Shown here: one piece after another, positions 9,635 through 19,463 of the stretch | Numbering within the stretch: position 1 is the first letter of the stretch | Layout of the letters: every line of letters starts with the position of its first letter | DNA from: Echinicola shivajiensis | GTDB lineage: Bacteria > Bacteroidota > Bacteroidia > Cytophagales > Cyclobacteriaceae | DNA length: 64,000 nt | Direction of reading: 5' to 3' | NCBI RefSeq assembly: GCF_018642165.1 | Contig: NZ_JAHHZM010000020.1 | Location: forward strand, 29,714 to 93,713 | Notes under the pieces: generated by a model | Database searches by the model: none | The model's input: only the letters and a program-made list of their open reading frames with translations | Told to the model about the DNA's origin: nothing | Made by a program: the position numbers and the translations under genes

Positions 9635-10832
9635 CAGGCAGCGGGTATTTCTTAGGATCAAGAGTAAACAAAAGCCTGCTGAGCGCCTTCTCTTTTGAAA
9701 AATGCAAAACTGCCAAATCATTTGCCCTTTGCTTCATTCCACTGAGTTTCTTTCTATCAGCATCTAAAGCTTCCAGATCAGCCATGCCTACATCCATTTT
9801 TTTGGCATTATATAAAATCCCAATCCTATTATGCTTGACTAGGTTATAAACCCAACCCTGATGGTTGACCATAATGGCATTCCCCATGGCTATTGCATCA
9901 AAAAATTTATTTGGGCTGTTCGTTTTGAGCACTGGAAGATGATCAAAGGAAATAAAGGACACATCAGTTACTGACAATAATTTCTTGACCGCTGCCTTAT
10001 CCCCAAAGGGAAGAAATTGAAGATTGTCCAGTTTTTTCTGTTTTGCTTTAGCTTTTAAATCTTCCAGTCGCTTTCCCTTGCCCATAATGGCAAACTGCCA
10101 GTTTTTGTTTCTTCTCTGGGCCCCTTCTGCTAAATCCAACAATTCGTCCACCGCATTCACATCCCCTATGGCGCCAGTATAAGCAATACTCAATGCTCCT
10201 TTTTTCCAACCAAGATCTTGAAGATATGCTTCATCTTTCTGAAAACCAGGTTTAAAAAATCCTATGTCAGAAAAATTTGGAATCAAATTAACATTGGCTT
10301 CTGGGACTGAATCTTCAATATATTTTCTTATTCCAGGAGAAAGGGCCACAATCTTTAATGCATGTTGATAGATTCGCTTTTCAAGCTTATAGAGGGCTTT
10401 TTTTAATATGGGGTTTTTCACTGCACCTACCTGAACAGGCGCTTCAGGCCATAGGTCTCTAACCTCAAAAATATAAGGAATCGCCAACCTACGCTTTGCC
10501 CACAAGCCAATCAGACCAGTAGTCAAAGGCGTAGAAGTAATATAAAGCAAATCAGGCCGATTAAGCTTCTTCAATAAATGTTTTGCCTGCCTAACAAACC
10601 TGAAAAACGCCAATGACCGCTTAGCAAAACCGAAAGAATTATCATAAGACACAGGAAGATAATGTACTTTGACCCCATCCACTAGTTTGAAGTCATATTC
10701 CTTAGATGAATGCGCAGTGATCATTTCCACTTCCATACCAGCATCGACCAATCCTTTGGCGAGATGGTATGACCTCACAGCCCCTCCTTCTTGGGGGGTC
10801 ACAAAATACTGGTGAATATAAATGATTCTCAT
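9603..10832 (-). CDS. Glycosyltransferase family 4 protein (WbuB-like)
   Basis: 409 residues with the GT-B two-domain layout. The N-terminal Gly-rich start is MRIIYIHQYFVTPQEGGAVR. The middle segment has YIFEVRDLWPEAP, characteristic of WbuB/WcaI-like fucosamine or sugar transferases. The C-terminal domain holds AYTGAIGDVNAVDELLD and the SPNKFFDAIAMGNAIM donor-binding segment, which has Asp where many GT4 enzymes have Glu. The ATG overlaps the asnB stop by four bases (ATGA), so the two are translationally coupled. It probably adds a sugar to a surface polysaccharide. Confidence 0.9.
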   Translation of the reverse strand: MRIIYIHQYFVTPQEGGAVRSYHLAKGLVDAGMEVEMITAHSSKEYDFKLVDGVKVHYLPVSYDNSFGFAKRSLAFFRFVRQAKHLLKKLNRPDLLYITSTPLTTGLIGLWAKRRLAIPYIFEVRDLWPEAPVQVGAVKNPILKKALYKLEKRIYQHALKIVALSPGIRKYIEDSVPEANVNLIPNFSDIGFFKPGFQKDEAYLQDLGWKKGALSIAYTGAIGDVNAVDELLDLAEGAQRRNKNWQFAIMGKGKRLEDLKAKAKQKKLDNLQFLPFGDKAAVKKLLSVTDVSFISFDHLPVLKTNSPNKFFDAIAMGNAIMVNHQGWVYNLVKHNRIGILYNAKKMDVGMADLEALDADRKKLSGMKQRANDLAVLHFSKEKALSRLLFTLDPKKYPLPAIDEVYMLIA

Positions 10833-12622
10833 TTTTGAATTTTCCTATACCAACCTGCAAGCACAAAAAGGTTCCAGATTTGAAGGAAACTGTCATTAAT
10901 GTGTAAACTTGGCTTTCTAGCTAAGTTAAGCATTTCTTCAGGAAAGTGCTGCCCCTCCTTGGTTTCAAAATCCCTAATTTCCTTGAAAACTTTATCTCTG
11001 AAGTTTTTATTTAACTTCAACCATTCTCGTATAGGTAAACCAAACCCTGCTTTTTTTCTATTTGCCAATTGCTTTAGCCCAGTATCTTCAAGAAGCTCCT
11101 TGATCCATTTTTTATTGCCTGATTCCAAATGCTCCTCCTCATTAAGTGATAAACTCAATTCCACCAATCCCTTATCCAAATAAGGTGCTCTCCCTTCAAT
11201 TCCATGGCTCATCAATGCATTATCATGAATTTTCAGTATATCATTTACCAAATAATATTGCCTGTCCCATTCCAGGGCAGCTTTATAAGGATTTAATCCT
11301 TTTGGGAAGTATTTCAAAAATGTACCTATATCTTTTTTGGGTATCCTTTGCAAAGAACTGAAATTTAAAAATGTAATTTGCTCTACCTCATCTATCGCAT
11401 AGGCCATTTTACTGGCCTTACGGCTTAGAAAGGGAAATACCTTTCCAATCTTTGCCATTTTCAGCAATACTCTCTTATTTTTTAGATAGTACCTAAAAGC
11501 TGTATGTCTACTGTATCCGCTGAAAAGCTCATCAGCACCAGCACCACTGACCAAGATTTTAACATACTTTTTAGCTTCCTTCGCTATCATCCAACTAATG
11601 AAACCTGCACTATCCCCAATTGGCTGATCAAGTGAAGCTAGATAATCTTCCCAATTCTCTAACACCAACTCTGGAGTAATCAGTATTTCGTGATGAGCTG
11701 AATTATATTTCTTTGCTACATTTTTGGCATATTTTGAGTCTGGGTATTCCTTTAAATAATTGTCTTCAAAAGTGAGTGTAAATGTATGCAGGGGAATCCC
11801 CGTCTCCTCCACCCATGTATGAAGCAATAAACTGCTATCAACACCTCCACTCAATAATACACCAACTGGAACATCAGCCTGAAAATGCCTCAGCACAGCC
11901 TCTGTCAATAGATTTTTGAATTCCTTCTTACCAGAAAATTCATTTTTACAAGGTTTTGTAACTAGTTTAAAAGTATCTAAAATTTCTCCGCTGAAGTCTA
12001 GTTTTATTATTTCTCCAGCCGCTAACTGATTGATGGATTTGTAGAAACTTTTATCTGGAAAACTATGCCTGCTGTAATAATACGGCAGATATTGGTCTAC
12101 ATCCACAGCGGTATTTATTAAGCCAGAGGAAGCAATTGCCCTTGCCTCTGAAGAAAACATCCATTGATCTCTATAATGGAAATAATAAAGTGGCTTTTTT
12201 CCATATTCATCGCGGGCAACTATTATCTGTTTCTTTAGCTTATCCACAAATGTAAAGGCAAACATTCCCTCTAAATCTCCTATTCCTCTCTCTCTCTTTT
12301 GTATTAACCAGCGCAAAAACACCTCACTGTCAGACCTACTTTCGAAAGAAACCCCGTCTTGGAGAAGTTGGTTTCTAAGCTCCTCAGAATTATAAAGCGC
12401 TCCATTCCAAGCAAAAAAATATTGATCATCAATACAGACCGGTTGGTTTGCCCAATCACCTAGATCTACGGTTTTCAACCTATTACCTGCAATAAACAAA
12501 TTGGGATTAATTGACTTCCAAGATGACTGGTCTGGACCACGATGCCGAGTTGACTCCATCATAAGCTTTATGGCTTCCTTCCCCGCCGTGGAAAAATTCA
12601 ATACCAGGTTAATCCCGCACAT
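10829..12622 (-). CDS. asnB: Asparagine synthase (glutamine-hydrolysing), AsnB type
   Basis: 597 residues. The start MCGINLVLNF exposes the catalytic Cys2 of the class II glutaminase domain; RHRGPDQSSW, AGNRLKTVDLG and the SDSEVFLRWL segment complete it. The C-terminal synthetase domain has the PPi-loop VGVLLSGGVDSSLLL near residue 260. The gene lies in an operon with nth (3 bases upstream) and a glycosyltransferase (4-base overlap). In surface-polysaccharide loci AsnB-like enzymes may amidate sugars rather than make asparagine, so either role is possible. Confidence 0.9.
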   Translation of the reverse strand: MCGINLVLNFSTAGKEAIKLMMESTRHRGPDQSSWKSINPNLFIAGNRLKTVDLGDWANQPVCIDDQYFFAWNGALYNSEELRNQLLQDGVSFESRSDSEVFLRWLIQKRERGIGDLEGMFAFTFVDKLKKQIIVARDEYGKKPLYYFHYRDQWMFSSEARAIASSGLINTAVDVDQYLPYYYSRHSFPDKSFYKSINQLAAGEIIKLDFSGEILDTFKLVTKPCKNEFSGKKEFKNLLTEAVLRHFQADVPVGVLLSGGVDSSLLLHTWVEETGIPLHTFTLTFEDNYLKEYPDSKYAKNVAKKYNSAHHEILITPELVLENWEDYLASLDQPIGDSAGFISWMIAKEAKKYVKILVSGAGADELFSGYSRHTAFRYYLKNKRVLLKMAKIGKVFPFLSRKASKMAYAIDEVEQITFLNFSSLQRIPKKDIGTFLKYFPKGLNPYKAALEWDRQYYLVNDILKIHDNALMSHGIEGRAPYLDKGLVELSLSLNEEEHLESGNKKWIKELLEDTGLKQLANRKKAGFGLPIREWLKLNKNFRDKVFKEIRDFETKEGQHFPEEMLNLARKPSLHINDSFLQIWNLFVLAGWYRKIQK

Positions 12623-12625
12623 AGC

Positions 12626-13312
12626 CTATTTCTTGGAGCCTGACAATAACTCTTTTTCTATTTCCATTTTGGCTTTATTTTTCTCATAATATCTACAGAA
12701 ATAGGTAATATCGCACACATCACATTTTGGCTTTCTTGCTAGGCATACATATCTTCCATGAAGGATCAACCAATGATGAGCAATGTGTATATGTTCTTCT
12801 GGGATATGCTTGATCAATTGCTTTTCTACTTCCAAAGGAGTTTTGGCATTCTGAGGGACCAATCCCAATCTTTTGGAAACCCTGAAAACATGCGTGTCCA
12901 CTGCCATATTGGGCTGGTTCCAAACAACGGAAGTGATTACATTGGCTGTCTTCCTTCCTACCCCTGGAAGTTTCACCAACTCTTGCACAGTAGAAGGAAT
13001 TTCGCTATTGAAGTCTTCCACCAACATCTTCCCCAAGCCGAGCAGGTGCTTGGTTTTATTATTGGGATAGGATACCGATTTGATATAAGGAAATAACTCA
13101 TCAAAACTGGAGGAAGCTAAGTGTTCAGGCGTTGGAAAATCCCTAAAAAGAGCTGGGGTCACCATGTTGATCCGTTTATCAGTGCACTGAGCACTGAGCA
13201 CTACAGCTATTAAAAGTTGAAAAGGGTTTTCATACTCCAATTCCGTTTCTGCCACAGGCATATGGGTGGAAAAGTAATCTGTAAATGCCTTATATCGCTC
13301 TTTTTTCAACAT
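12626..13312 (-). CDS. nth: Endonuclease III (DNA glycosylase/AP lyase)
   Basis: 228 residues, usual Nth length. The helix-hairpin-helix LPGVGRKTANV contains the catalytic Lys, and VDTHVFRVSKRLG the catalytic Asp. The C-terminal iron-sulfur loop has the exact C-x6-C-x2-C-x5-C spacing (CLARKPKC, CDVC, ITYFC). The enzyme removes oxidised pyrimidines and nicks abasic sites. It is first in the nth-asnB-GT4 operon, with a GGAG sequence 7-8 bases before the ATG and an exact -7 element upstream. About 20 residues follow the cluster loop, rich in Lys and Glu. Confidence 0.95.
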   Translation of the reverse strand: MLKKERYKAFTDYFSTHMPVAETELEYENPFQLLIAVVLSAQCTDKRINMVTPALFRDFPTPEHLASSSFDELFPYIKSVSYPNNKTKHLLGLGKMLVEDFNSEIPSTVQELVKLPGVGRKTANVITSVVWNQPNMAVDTHVFRVSKRLGLVPQNAKTPLEVEKQLIKHIPEEHIHIAHHWLILHGRYVCLARKPKCDVCDITYFCRYYEKNKAKMEIEKELLSGSKK

Positions 13313-13333
13313 GTTTTGTCTCCTTTATCCTTT

Positions 13334-13341
13334 CAAATATA
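13334..13341 (-). promoter_or_regulatory. Candidate -7 element (TATATTTG) for nth-asnB operon
   Basis: Exact TAnnTTTG match on the minus strand 21 bases upstream of the nth ATG, giving a predicted leader of about 15-20 bases. No clear TTTG box at -33. Confidence 0.45.
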
Positions 13342-13377
13342 AGGGAATTCTAAGCCATTATTTAAGTCCTTGGCTAT

Positions 13378-13412
13378 AAAAAAGCCCTCTGAATATGTTT
13401 ATTCAGAGGGCT
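13378..13412 (-). terminator. Rho-independent terminator of the ECF sigma operon
   Basis: A 13-bp perfect stem (AGCCCTCTGAATA and its complement) with a 4-base loop. On the minus strand it is followed by a T run (plus-strand A run 13378-13383). It lies about 20 bases past the stop of the small gene that follows the sigma factor. Confidence 0.85.
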
Positions 13413-13432
13413 CTCACCAAAGTTTCTTGATG

Positions 13433-13678
13433 TCAGACCTTTTGGAGCCCAGAAGTCTTGGCTTTTTCCTTGATAGTAGCTACCACCTTATCAGACGGCT
13501 CCAACATCAAACCATTGATTTGATCAATGGTACTCAAAAAGCCTAAGTAATCTTGCATGAGACCATCATCTTCACGCAAGAGCTGCTCGAATTCGATACT
13601 TTCTTCTTCGCTCATTTCCTGATAGACATACCGTATCAGGTGATCATTTGGGGTAAAATATATTGTCATAGGCAACAT
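13433..13678 (-). CDS. Small protein paired with the ECF sigma factor (possible anti-sigma-like)
   Basis: 81 residues, acidic, no signal peptide and no membrane helix. The N half (HLIRYVYQEMSEEESIEFEQLL) looks like the short cytosolic helical segment found at the start of zinc-finger-type anti-sigma factors in Bacteroidota, but no Cys/His zinc ligands or transmembrane part are present. Its start lies 35 bases inside the 3' end of the sigma gene, so the pair is coupled. A second ATG three codons later is an alternative start. A regulator of its sigma partner is the natural guess; this is inference from position. Confidence 0.75.
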   Translation of the reverse strand: MLPMTIYFTPNDHLIRYVYQEMSEEESIEFEQLLREDDGLMQDYLGFLSTIDQINGLMLEPSDKVVATIKEKAKTSGLQKV

Positions 13679-14246
13679 TTATTTGTTTTAGTTTCTTCCT
13701 AATGTTGATCAATGCATACCTCATCCTTCCAAGAGCAGTATTAATACTTACTCCAGTCTGATCAGCTATCTCCTGAAAACTCAAATCCATATAATGTCTC
13801 ATGATCAAGACTTGTTTCTGAGAATCAGGCAACTCATTGATTAAATCCCTTACCAATTCATGTGTCTCATCTTTGACCTTTTGGTCTTCGACATTATCCT
13901 CGGCAAATTTTAATGTATTGAATAAACTGGAACCATCCTCCATGACAATAGAGGGATACCGCTTCATCTTTCTGAAATAATCGATGGCCAAGTTATGCGC
14001 AATGCGCATGAGCCACGGCTGAAATTTTCCTTCTTCGTTATACCTGTCTGAGTTTAGGGTCTGGATTACTTTTACAAAAACATCTTGTAATAAATCCTCC
14101 GCTAATCCTTGATCTTTCACTATCATATAAATCGTGGTAAAAACACGCGATTTATATTTATCTACCAACACTTCGAAAGCTGCTTCGCTTCCATTTCTAT
14201 ACTGAGCAATAAGCTCACTGTCTTTAGGTCCTAACCTTTTACTCAT
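13644..14246 (-). CDS. ECF-type RNA polymerase sigma factor (RpoE/SigW-like)
   Basis: 200 residues with both ECF regions. Region 2: FEVLVDKYKSRVFTTIYMIV, then DQGLAEDLLQDVFVKV and FQPWLMRIAHNLAIDYFRK. Region 4: LPDSQKQVLIMRHYMDLSF followed by the helix-turn-helix QEIADQTGVSINTALGRMRYAL. The frame ends inside the following 81-residue gene. The region upstream has no visible transmembrane anti-sigma gene. It probably directs a stress or envelope regulon; the target promoter cannot be told. Confidence 0.92.
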   Translation of the reverse strand: MSKRLGPKDSELIAQYRNGSEAAFEVLVDKYKSRVFTTIYMIVKDQGLAEDLLQDVFVKVIQTLNSDRYNEEGKFQPWLMRIAHNLAIDYFRKMKRYPSIVMEDGSSLFNTLKFAEDNVEDQKVKDETHELVRDLINELPDSQKQVLIMRHYMDLSFQEIADQTGVSINTALGRMRYALINIRKKLKQINVAYDNIFYPK

Positions 14247-14643
14247 AAATTCTGACGTTTAAATAACGTAGAGGTTTATTTCATATTGCGGATTTTAGGT
14301 GGGAAACTGAAATTATTATTATCAAATGTATCGAATTGAAAAACACAAAGCAATGAAATAAATGATTTTTTTATGTTGTCAAAACTCTTATAATCAACCC
14401 TTTCCAAACAATTATCTGAATTACATTAAAAAAACAAAACTTTCAATTGAATCCACCATATAGCAGCAGGTGAATTTCCCAAGATAACTCTGGTTAAAAT
14501 ACCTGATTTACCGCTGTCTATACCATTAGAGATAATTAAAAGCCAATTCAGTCGATATTTTTCAAAGCATCTTGCTAACTGGCTCATTTATTGATAAGTA
14601 GAACTCAAAGGTCGAAAATTTTTCATTTAACCACTTAACAACT
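14247..14643. other. Divergent intergenic region between ECF sigma gene and a lipoprotein gene
   Basis: About 400 AT-rich bases that must hold the two divergent promoters. I find no exact TAnnTTTG, no long inverted repeat and no plausible small ORF in it. Confidence 0.5.
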
Positions 14644-15261
14644 ATGAAAATCATCCTGATCAATACCCTCTTATTTATAATTATTTGTACTTCAATATTT
14701 TCCTGCAACAATCAGCCAAACCAAGAATTTCAAACCATAGAAATAATAGGAGCTGCTGAAATTAATTTTGAATCGCTACAGCCTTGTTTGAATATCAATT
14801 ATAACGGTCAAAAAAAAGGCAAGGAAAGCTTAGAAAAATTAATGAATGGAAAGAAAATGGAAGCCTTTCAAGCCAAAAAAATGTATGAGAATTATTATAA
14901 ACCTAATAACTTAAAAGGAGGAGAATTTGAATATGGAGTTAATTACCGCTTAATAATAAATAAAGAATCCGACAGGGACCAAATAAGTACCCTGTTACAA
15001 GAAAATAATATTTCTGCCAATCTAAACAGCGGCGGATATTACATCGAAACATCTGAAATGAAATCTAAAAATGATCAGGGATTTAATATTGCTATAGAAA
15101 ATGCAAAGTCGAGAATTGAGAAACACGCCGGTTCTTTGGGAAAATCTTATAAAATATTGTCCATCGAAGAAATCGATGATTACCAACAATTTCCCATTGA
15201 TGGCATCATTTACAATAATAGCCTTATCAAAAAAGTCAAAGTAAAGGCCCAATTACAATAA
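14644..15261 (+). CDS. Lipoprotein with possible SIMPL (DUF541)-like domain
   Basis: 205 residues with a lipoprotein signal (LLFIIICTSIFSC, Cys at about 21). The C-terminal half has FNIAIENAKSRIEKHAGSLGKSYKILSIEE, which resembles the SIMPL/DUF541 pattern (conversion of residues into a long helix ending in A-x-x-L-G, then V-x-x-I-x-E). The similarity is weak and only from pattern memory. The gene stands alone before uvrA, 82 bases away. Function unknown. Confidence 0.8.
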   Translation: MKIILINTLLFIIICTSIFSCNNQPNQEFQTIEIIGAAEINFESLQPCLNINYNGQKKGKESLEKLMNGKKMEAFQAKKMYENYYKPNNLKGGEFEYGVNYRLIINKESDRDQISTLLQENNISANLNSGGYYIETSEMKSKNDQGFNIAIENAKSRIEKHAGSLGKSYKILSIEEIDDYQQFPIDGIIYNNSLIKKVKVKAQLQ

Positions 15262-15329
15262 AAATACCATAAGGAACTTTTCATCTTAATTCAGCTTTAA
15301 ACAAATTACCATTTCACCTGTTCACTTGG

Positions 15330-15337
15330 TATCTTTG
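15330..15337 (+). promoter_or_regulatory. Candidate -7 element (TATCTTTG) directly before uvrA
   Basis: Exact TAnnTTTG match ending 6 bases before the uvrA ATG. If used, the transcript would be nearly leaderless, unless translation begins at a later codon. No TTTG box is visible at -33. Confidence 0.4.
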
Positions 15338-15343
15338 TAAGCT

Positions 15344-18163
15344 ATGAATGAGACTACTGCTTTGAATAAGACTTCCATAGAAGATCTTAACCCCAAAGAA
15401 TATATAATTATTAAGAATGCTAAGGTAAACAACCTTAAAAGTTTGAGTGTGGCTATCCCTAGAAATAAACTGGTGGTGGTCACAGGGCTTTCTGGATCTG
15501 GTAAATCCTCATTGGCTTTTGATACCTTATTTGCTGAAGGCCAAAGAATGTATGTGGAAAGTCTCAGTTCCTATGCAAGGCAATTTTTGGGCAGAATGGA
15601 AAAACCAGATGTGGAATACATCAAAGGAGTCTCTCCTGCCATAGCCATACAGCAAAAGGTTACCACAAAAAACCCACGCTCCACTGTAGGCACTACTACA
15701 GAAATCTATGATTACCTCAAATTATTATTTAGCCGAATAGGAAAAACCTTCTCTCCAATCAGTGGCGAAGAAGTAAAACACAATACCGTCACCGATGTCG
15801 TGGATTATATCCATAGCTTTGATGAAGGAGAAAAGGTAATGATCAGCTGCCCCTTGCAGATTAGCGAAGGCAGAAGTATTAAAAAAGAATTGGAAGTATT
15901 ACTACAAAAAGGCTTCACTAGGATATTGATCGATGGTGATGCCCATTTTGTAGAAGACCTTTTGGAAGAAAACAAAATCCCTGATGGACAAATTGAAATC
16001 CTCATTGACAGGGCCATGATCCAAAAGGAGGACGAGGACAATCAATTCAGAATTGCCGATAGCGTTCAAACCGCATTTTTTGAAGGACATGGGGAATGCA
16101 TAGTGGTGGTACCAAGAAAAACCAAGAAAAAATTCAGTGACAAGTTTGAAATGGACGGCATGTCCTTCGAACTACCTACTGTCAACTTCTTTAGCTTTAA
16201 TAATCCATATGGGGCTTGTAGAAGATGTGAGGGATTTGGATCAGTACTTGGCATAGATCCAGATTTGGTCATTCCCGATAAATCGCTTTCCATATATGAG
16301 GGAGCCATTGCCCCCTGGAGAGGGGAAACCACCAAAAAATGGGCTGCCCCTCTTATAAAAAATGGAATCCAATTCGACTTTCCCATCCACAGACCTTATG
16401 AGGAGCTAGATAATGCCCATAAAGAGCTTCTTTGGAAAGGCAACAGTTATTTCAAAGGACTTGATGCCTTTTTCGAACACCTTCAAAGCAAAACCCATAA
16501 AATACAATACAGGGTAATGTTGTCCAGATTCAGGGGACGCACTACCTGTCCGGACTGTAAAGGAACAAGGCTTAGGAAAGATGCCGCCTATGTGAAAATC
16601 AATGATCATTCCATAACGGACATTGTACTGATGCCAATCGAGAGGGCATTGGACTTTTTTCAGAATCTCCAATTAAGTGATGCAGATGCAAAAACTGCCA
16701 ATAGACTTTTGAAGGAGATTTTAAACCGGCTGGAATATATAGATAAGGTAGGCCTTGGCTATCTTACCCTGAACCGACTCACTTCCACACTATCTGGCGG
16801 TGAGTACCAAAGAATCAAATTGGCTACTTCGTTGGGAAGTGCCTTGGTTGGCTCGATGTATATATTAGATGAACCAAGTATTGGCCTACACCCAAGAGAT
16901 ACCGATAGACTAATCTCTGTATTGAAAACCCTAAGGGACCTGGGCAACACTGTTATTGTGGTGGAACATGAAGAAAAAATCATGAAGGCCGCAGATGAGA
17001 TCATTGATATTGGTCCTGATGCCGGTGTAAACGGTGGTGAATTGGTATTCCAAGGCGGACTGGAAGAGCTGCTAGACCATGGTGAGACATACACGGCTAA
17101 ATACCTAAAGGGAGAAGAAAAAATCAATATCAAAACCGGCAACCGGAAATGGAAAGATAAAATTATTATCAATGGAGCCAGAGAAAACAATCTAAAGAAT
17201 ATTGATGTACAGATCCCACTAAATACCCTTACCTGCATCACAGGTGTAAGTGGATCTGGAAAATCCACATTGATCAAAAAAGTGCTTTACCCCGCATTGG
17301 GCAAAACCTTAGGAACAGTCATTGATGAAACTGGCAAGTTCGACAAACTAAGTGGCGACTATAAATCCATTGGGCAGGTAGAATTTGTAGACCAAAATCC
17401 AATTGGTAAATCTTCGCGTTCCAATCCTGTAACCTATGTAAAAGCCTATGATGCCATAAGAAGTCTTTTCTCTGAAATAGGAATCTCCAAACAGCGAGGA
17501 TACAAACCTGCATTCTTCAGTTTTAATGTCGACGGAGGAAGATGTGAAGCTTGTCAAGGTGAAGGAACCCAAAAGATAGAAATGCAGTTTATGGCTGATA
17601 TCTTTCTTACCTGTGAATCCTGTAAGGGAAAACGCTTCAAAAATGAAATTCTCGATGTCACTTACAAGGATAAAAACATTGCTGATGTACTGGATATGAC
17701 GATTGACGAGGCAATGATTTTCTTCGAAGGAAAAAACGCCATCATCAACAGACTTCAGCCTTTGCAAGAAGTTGGACTTGGATATATTGGGCTAGGACAG
17801 TCTTCAAATACCCTCAGTGGTGGAGAAGCCCAAAGGGTGAAACTGGCCTCCTTCCTTGGCAAAAGTCATGGCAAAAGCAAAGATCATATACTTTTCATCT
17901 TTGATGAACCAACAACAGGCCTACACTTCCATGATATCAAAAAACTCCTTCACTCCATCAATGCATTGATTGAAGAGGGACACTCTGTTATCATCATTGA
18001 ACATAATACGGAAGTGATAAAATCTGCCGACTGGGTGATCGACCTTGGACCTGAAGGAGGAGAAAGAGGTGGACATATTACTTTTGAAGGAACTCCTGAG
18101 GCCCTTAAAGAAGTAAAGGACAACTACACAGCTAAATACCTCAGAGAGTCCTTTATGGATTAA
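15344..18163 (+). CDS. uvrA: Excinuclease ABC subunit A
   Basis: 939 residues, the usual UvrA length. Walker A motifs GLSGSGKSS (residues 48-56) and GVSGSGKST mark the two ABC ATPase halves; signatures [12 protein letters not shown] and [12 protein letters not shown] and Walker B segments [11 protein letters not shown] and [11 protein letters not shown] follow. Zinc-finger cysteines occur in CRRCEGFG and CPDCKGTR, and in CEACQGEG and CESCKGKR. UvrA finds bulky DNA lesions with UvrB in nucleotide excision repair. It is monocistronic with a strong terminator after it. Confidence 0.97.
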   Translation: MNETTALNKTSIEDLNPKEYIIIKNAKVNNLKSLSVAIPRNKLVVVTGLSGSGKSSLAFDTLFAEGQRMYVESLSSYARQFLGRMEKPDVEYIKGVSPAIAIQQKVTTKNPRSTVGTTTEIYDYLKLLFSRIGKTFSPISGEEVKHNTVTDVVDYIHSFDEGEKVMISCPLQISEGRSIKKELEVLLQKGFTRILIDGDAHFVEDLLEENKIPDGQIEILIDRAMIQKEDEDNQFRIADSVQTAFFEGHGECIVVVPRKTKKKFSDKFEMDGMSFELPTVNFFSFNNPYGACRRCEGFGSVLGIDPDLVIPDKSLSIYEGAIAPWRGETTKKWAAPLIKNGIQFDFPIHRPYEELDNAHKELLWKGNSYFKGLDAFFEHLQSKTHKIQYRVMLSRFRGRTTCPDCKGTRLRKDAAYVKINDHSITDIVLMPIERALDFFQNLQLSDADAKTANRLLKEILNRLEYIDKVGLGYLTLNRLTSTLSGGEYQRIKLATSLGSALVGSMYILDEPSIGLHPRDTDRLISVLKTLRDLGNTVIVVEHEEKIMKAADEIIDIGPDAGVNGGELVFQGGLEELLDHGETYTAKYLKGEEKINIKTGNRKWKDKIIINGARENNLKNIDVQIPLNTLTCITGVSGSGKSTLIKKVLYPALGKTLGTVIDETGKFDKLSGDYKSIGQVEFVDQNPIGKSSRSNPVTYVKAYDAIRSLFSEIGISKQRGYKPAFFSFNVDGGRCEACQGEGTQKIEMQFMADIFLTCESCKGKRFKNEILDVTYKDKNIADVLDMTIDEAMIFFEGKNAIINRLQPLQEVGLGYIGLGQSSNTLSGGEAQRVKLASFLGKSHGKSKDHILFIFDEPTTGLHFHDIKKLLHSINALIEEGHSVIIIEHNTEVIKSADWVIDLGPEGGERGGHITFEGTPEALKEVKDNYTAKYLRESFMD

Positions 18164-18190
18164 CCTCTTCAAACTCCCAAACAAAAAATA

Positions 18191-18220
18191 ATGCCCATAG
18201 AAACTTTTCTATGGGCATTT
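18191..18220 (+). terminator. Rho-independent terminator after uvrA
   Basis: A 13-bp perfect inverted repeat (ATGCCCATAGAAA and complement) with a 2-base centre, 28 bases after the uvrA stop, followed by TTGAGTTTT. Confidence 0.75.
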
Positions 18221-18271
18221 GAGTTTTAAAATCTATCAAACACAATCAAAACTGCATTCTTAAATATTAAA

Positions 18272-19318
18272 ATGAGAAATATTTTCTATCTCCTTTTTTT
18301 AACCACTATATCTAGTCTACTAATTAGTGCTTGCCAAGCCCCAAAGGCGCAGGAATTAAAAGTCCCTCTTGGCTGGGAAATAGTAGATACTCCTACCAAT
18401 AGCTCCATCAGAGGCCTTTGCCCACTTACTGAAGATATTGCTTGGGCCACAGGCTCCAATGGTCTTTGGATGTTGACTGTAGATGGAGGAAAGACTTGGG
18501 AACACGGCGTTATTGACGGGTTGGACTCTGTTGATTTCAGGGATATCGAGGCTTTCAATGCCAAAAGCGCAATTGCAGTTTCTGCTGGGCAACCAGCCGT
18601 GATCTACAGGACCAATAATGCAGGTAAAACCTGGAAAAAAACCTATGAGGGGCCAAAAGAAGCCTTTTTGGATGGCTTATCCTTTGAAGACAAAAAGAAG
18701 GGCTTCGCATATGGTGATCCTGTAAATGGCAAGTTAATGGTATTGCAAACCTTAAATGGCGGAAAATCATGGATAGAGCTAAGCACTACACCAGAATTAG
18801 CTGAAGGTGAAGCAGGGTTTGCAGCAAGCGGCTCAGGAATATTAATTGACGGAAATGAAATTTGGATTGCATCTGGGGGAATTCAAAGCCAAGTCTATTA
18901 CTCTCAAAATGCTGGTGTAAACTGGAAAAGCTTTTCCGTGCCCATTCTTCAGGGGGAATCGTCTCAAGGCATTTTTTCAATGACCTTCATTAAAGAAGAA
19001 AATATTATAGCTGTTGGAGGAGATTATAAAAACCCTGATTCCAACAATAAAAATATCGTTATATCCTTAGATGGAGGCAATACATGGACAACACCTTCTG
19101 GAAAAGGGCCTTCTGGCTATCGCTCCGGAGTGGCTTACTTTCCTAAAGAAGGTTGGCTTATCGCCGTAGGCACCAATGGAAGCGATTACTCAACCGATGG
19201 AGGGAACAATTGGTCAAAATTCTCTGATCAAGGTCCTCACGCAGTCAAGCTTTCAAAAAACGAAGGCACTTTATGGGTTTCAGGGGCTAATGGCATGGTT
19301 GGCAAACTCAAGTACTAA
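18272..19318 (+). CDS. Lipoprotein with BNR/YCF48-like beta-propeller repeats
   Basis: 348 residues, with a lipoprotein signal (LLISAC, Cys at about 21). The body has repeated 'DGGKTW' blades: TVDGGKTWEHG, RTNNAGKTWKK, QTLNGGKSWIEL, YYSQNAGVNWKSF, SLDGGNTWTT and STDGGNNWSKF, so a six- to seven-bladed propeller of the BNR/YCF48/sortilin type. Bacteroidota genomes often call such proteins 'oxidoreductase' or glycosyl hydrolase without evidence; no catalytic residues can be assigned here. Probably periplasmic or surface exposed. Confidence 0.85.
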   Translation: MRNIFYLLFLTTISSLLISACQAPKAQELKVPLGWEIVDTPTNSSIRGLCPLTEDIAWATGSNGLWMLTVDGGKTWEHGVIDGLDSVDFRDIEAFNAKSAIAVSAGQPAVIYRTNNAGKTWKKTYEGPKEAFLDGLSFEDKKKGFAYGDPVNGKLMVLQTLNGGKSWIELSTTPELAEGEAGFAASGSGILIDGNEIWIASGGIQSQVYYSQNAGVNWKSFSVPILQGESSQGIFSMTFIKEENIIAVGGDYKNPDSNNKNIVISLDGGNTWTTPSGKGPSGYRSGVAYFPKEGWLIAVGTNGSDYSTDGGNNWSKFSDQGPHAVKLSKNEGTLWVSGANGMVGKLKY

Positions 19319-19463
19319 AGATTTTCGTCATTCTTTAACATTAAATAGGTACAATTATTATTAATTAAGGCTCCTATTTATTATATTAGGTAGCTTTCGG
19401 CATGAAACAGTATCCTATTTCTTTAGGAGTCGATAGCAAACGAAAAGACCTAAATAACCCAAA

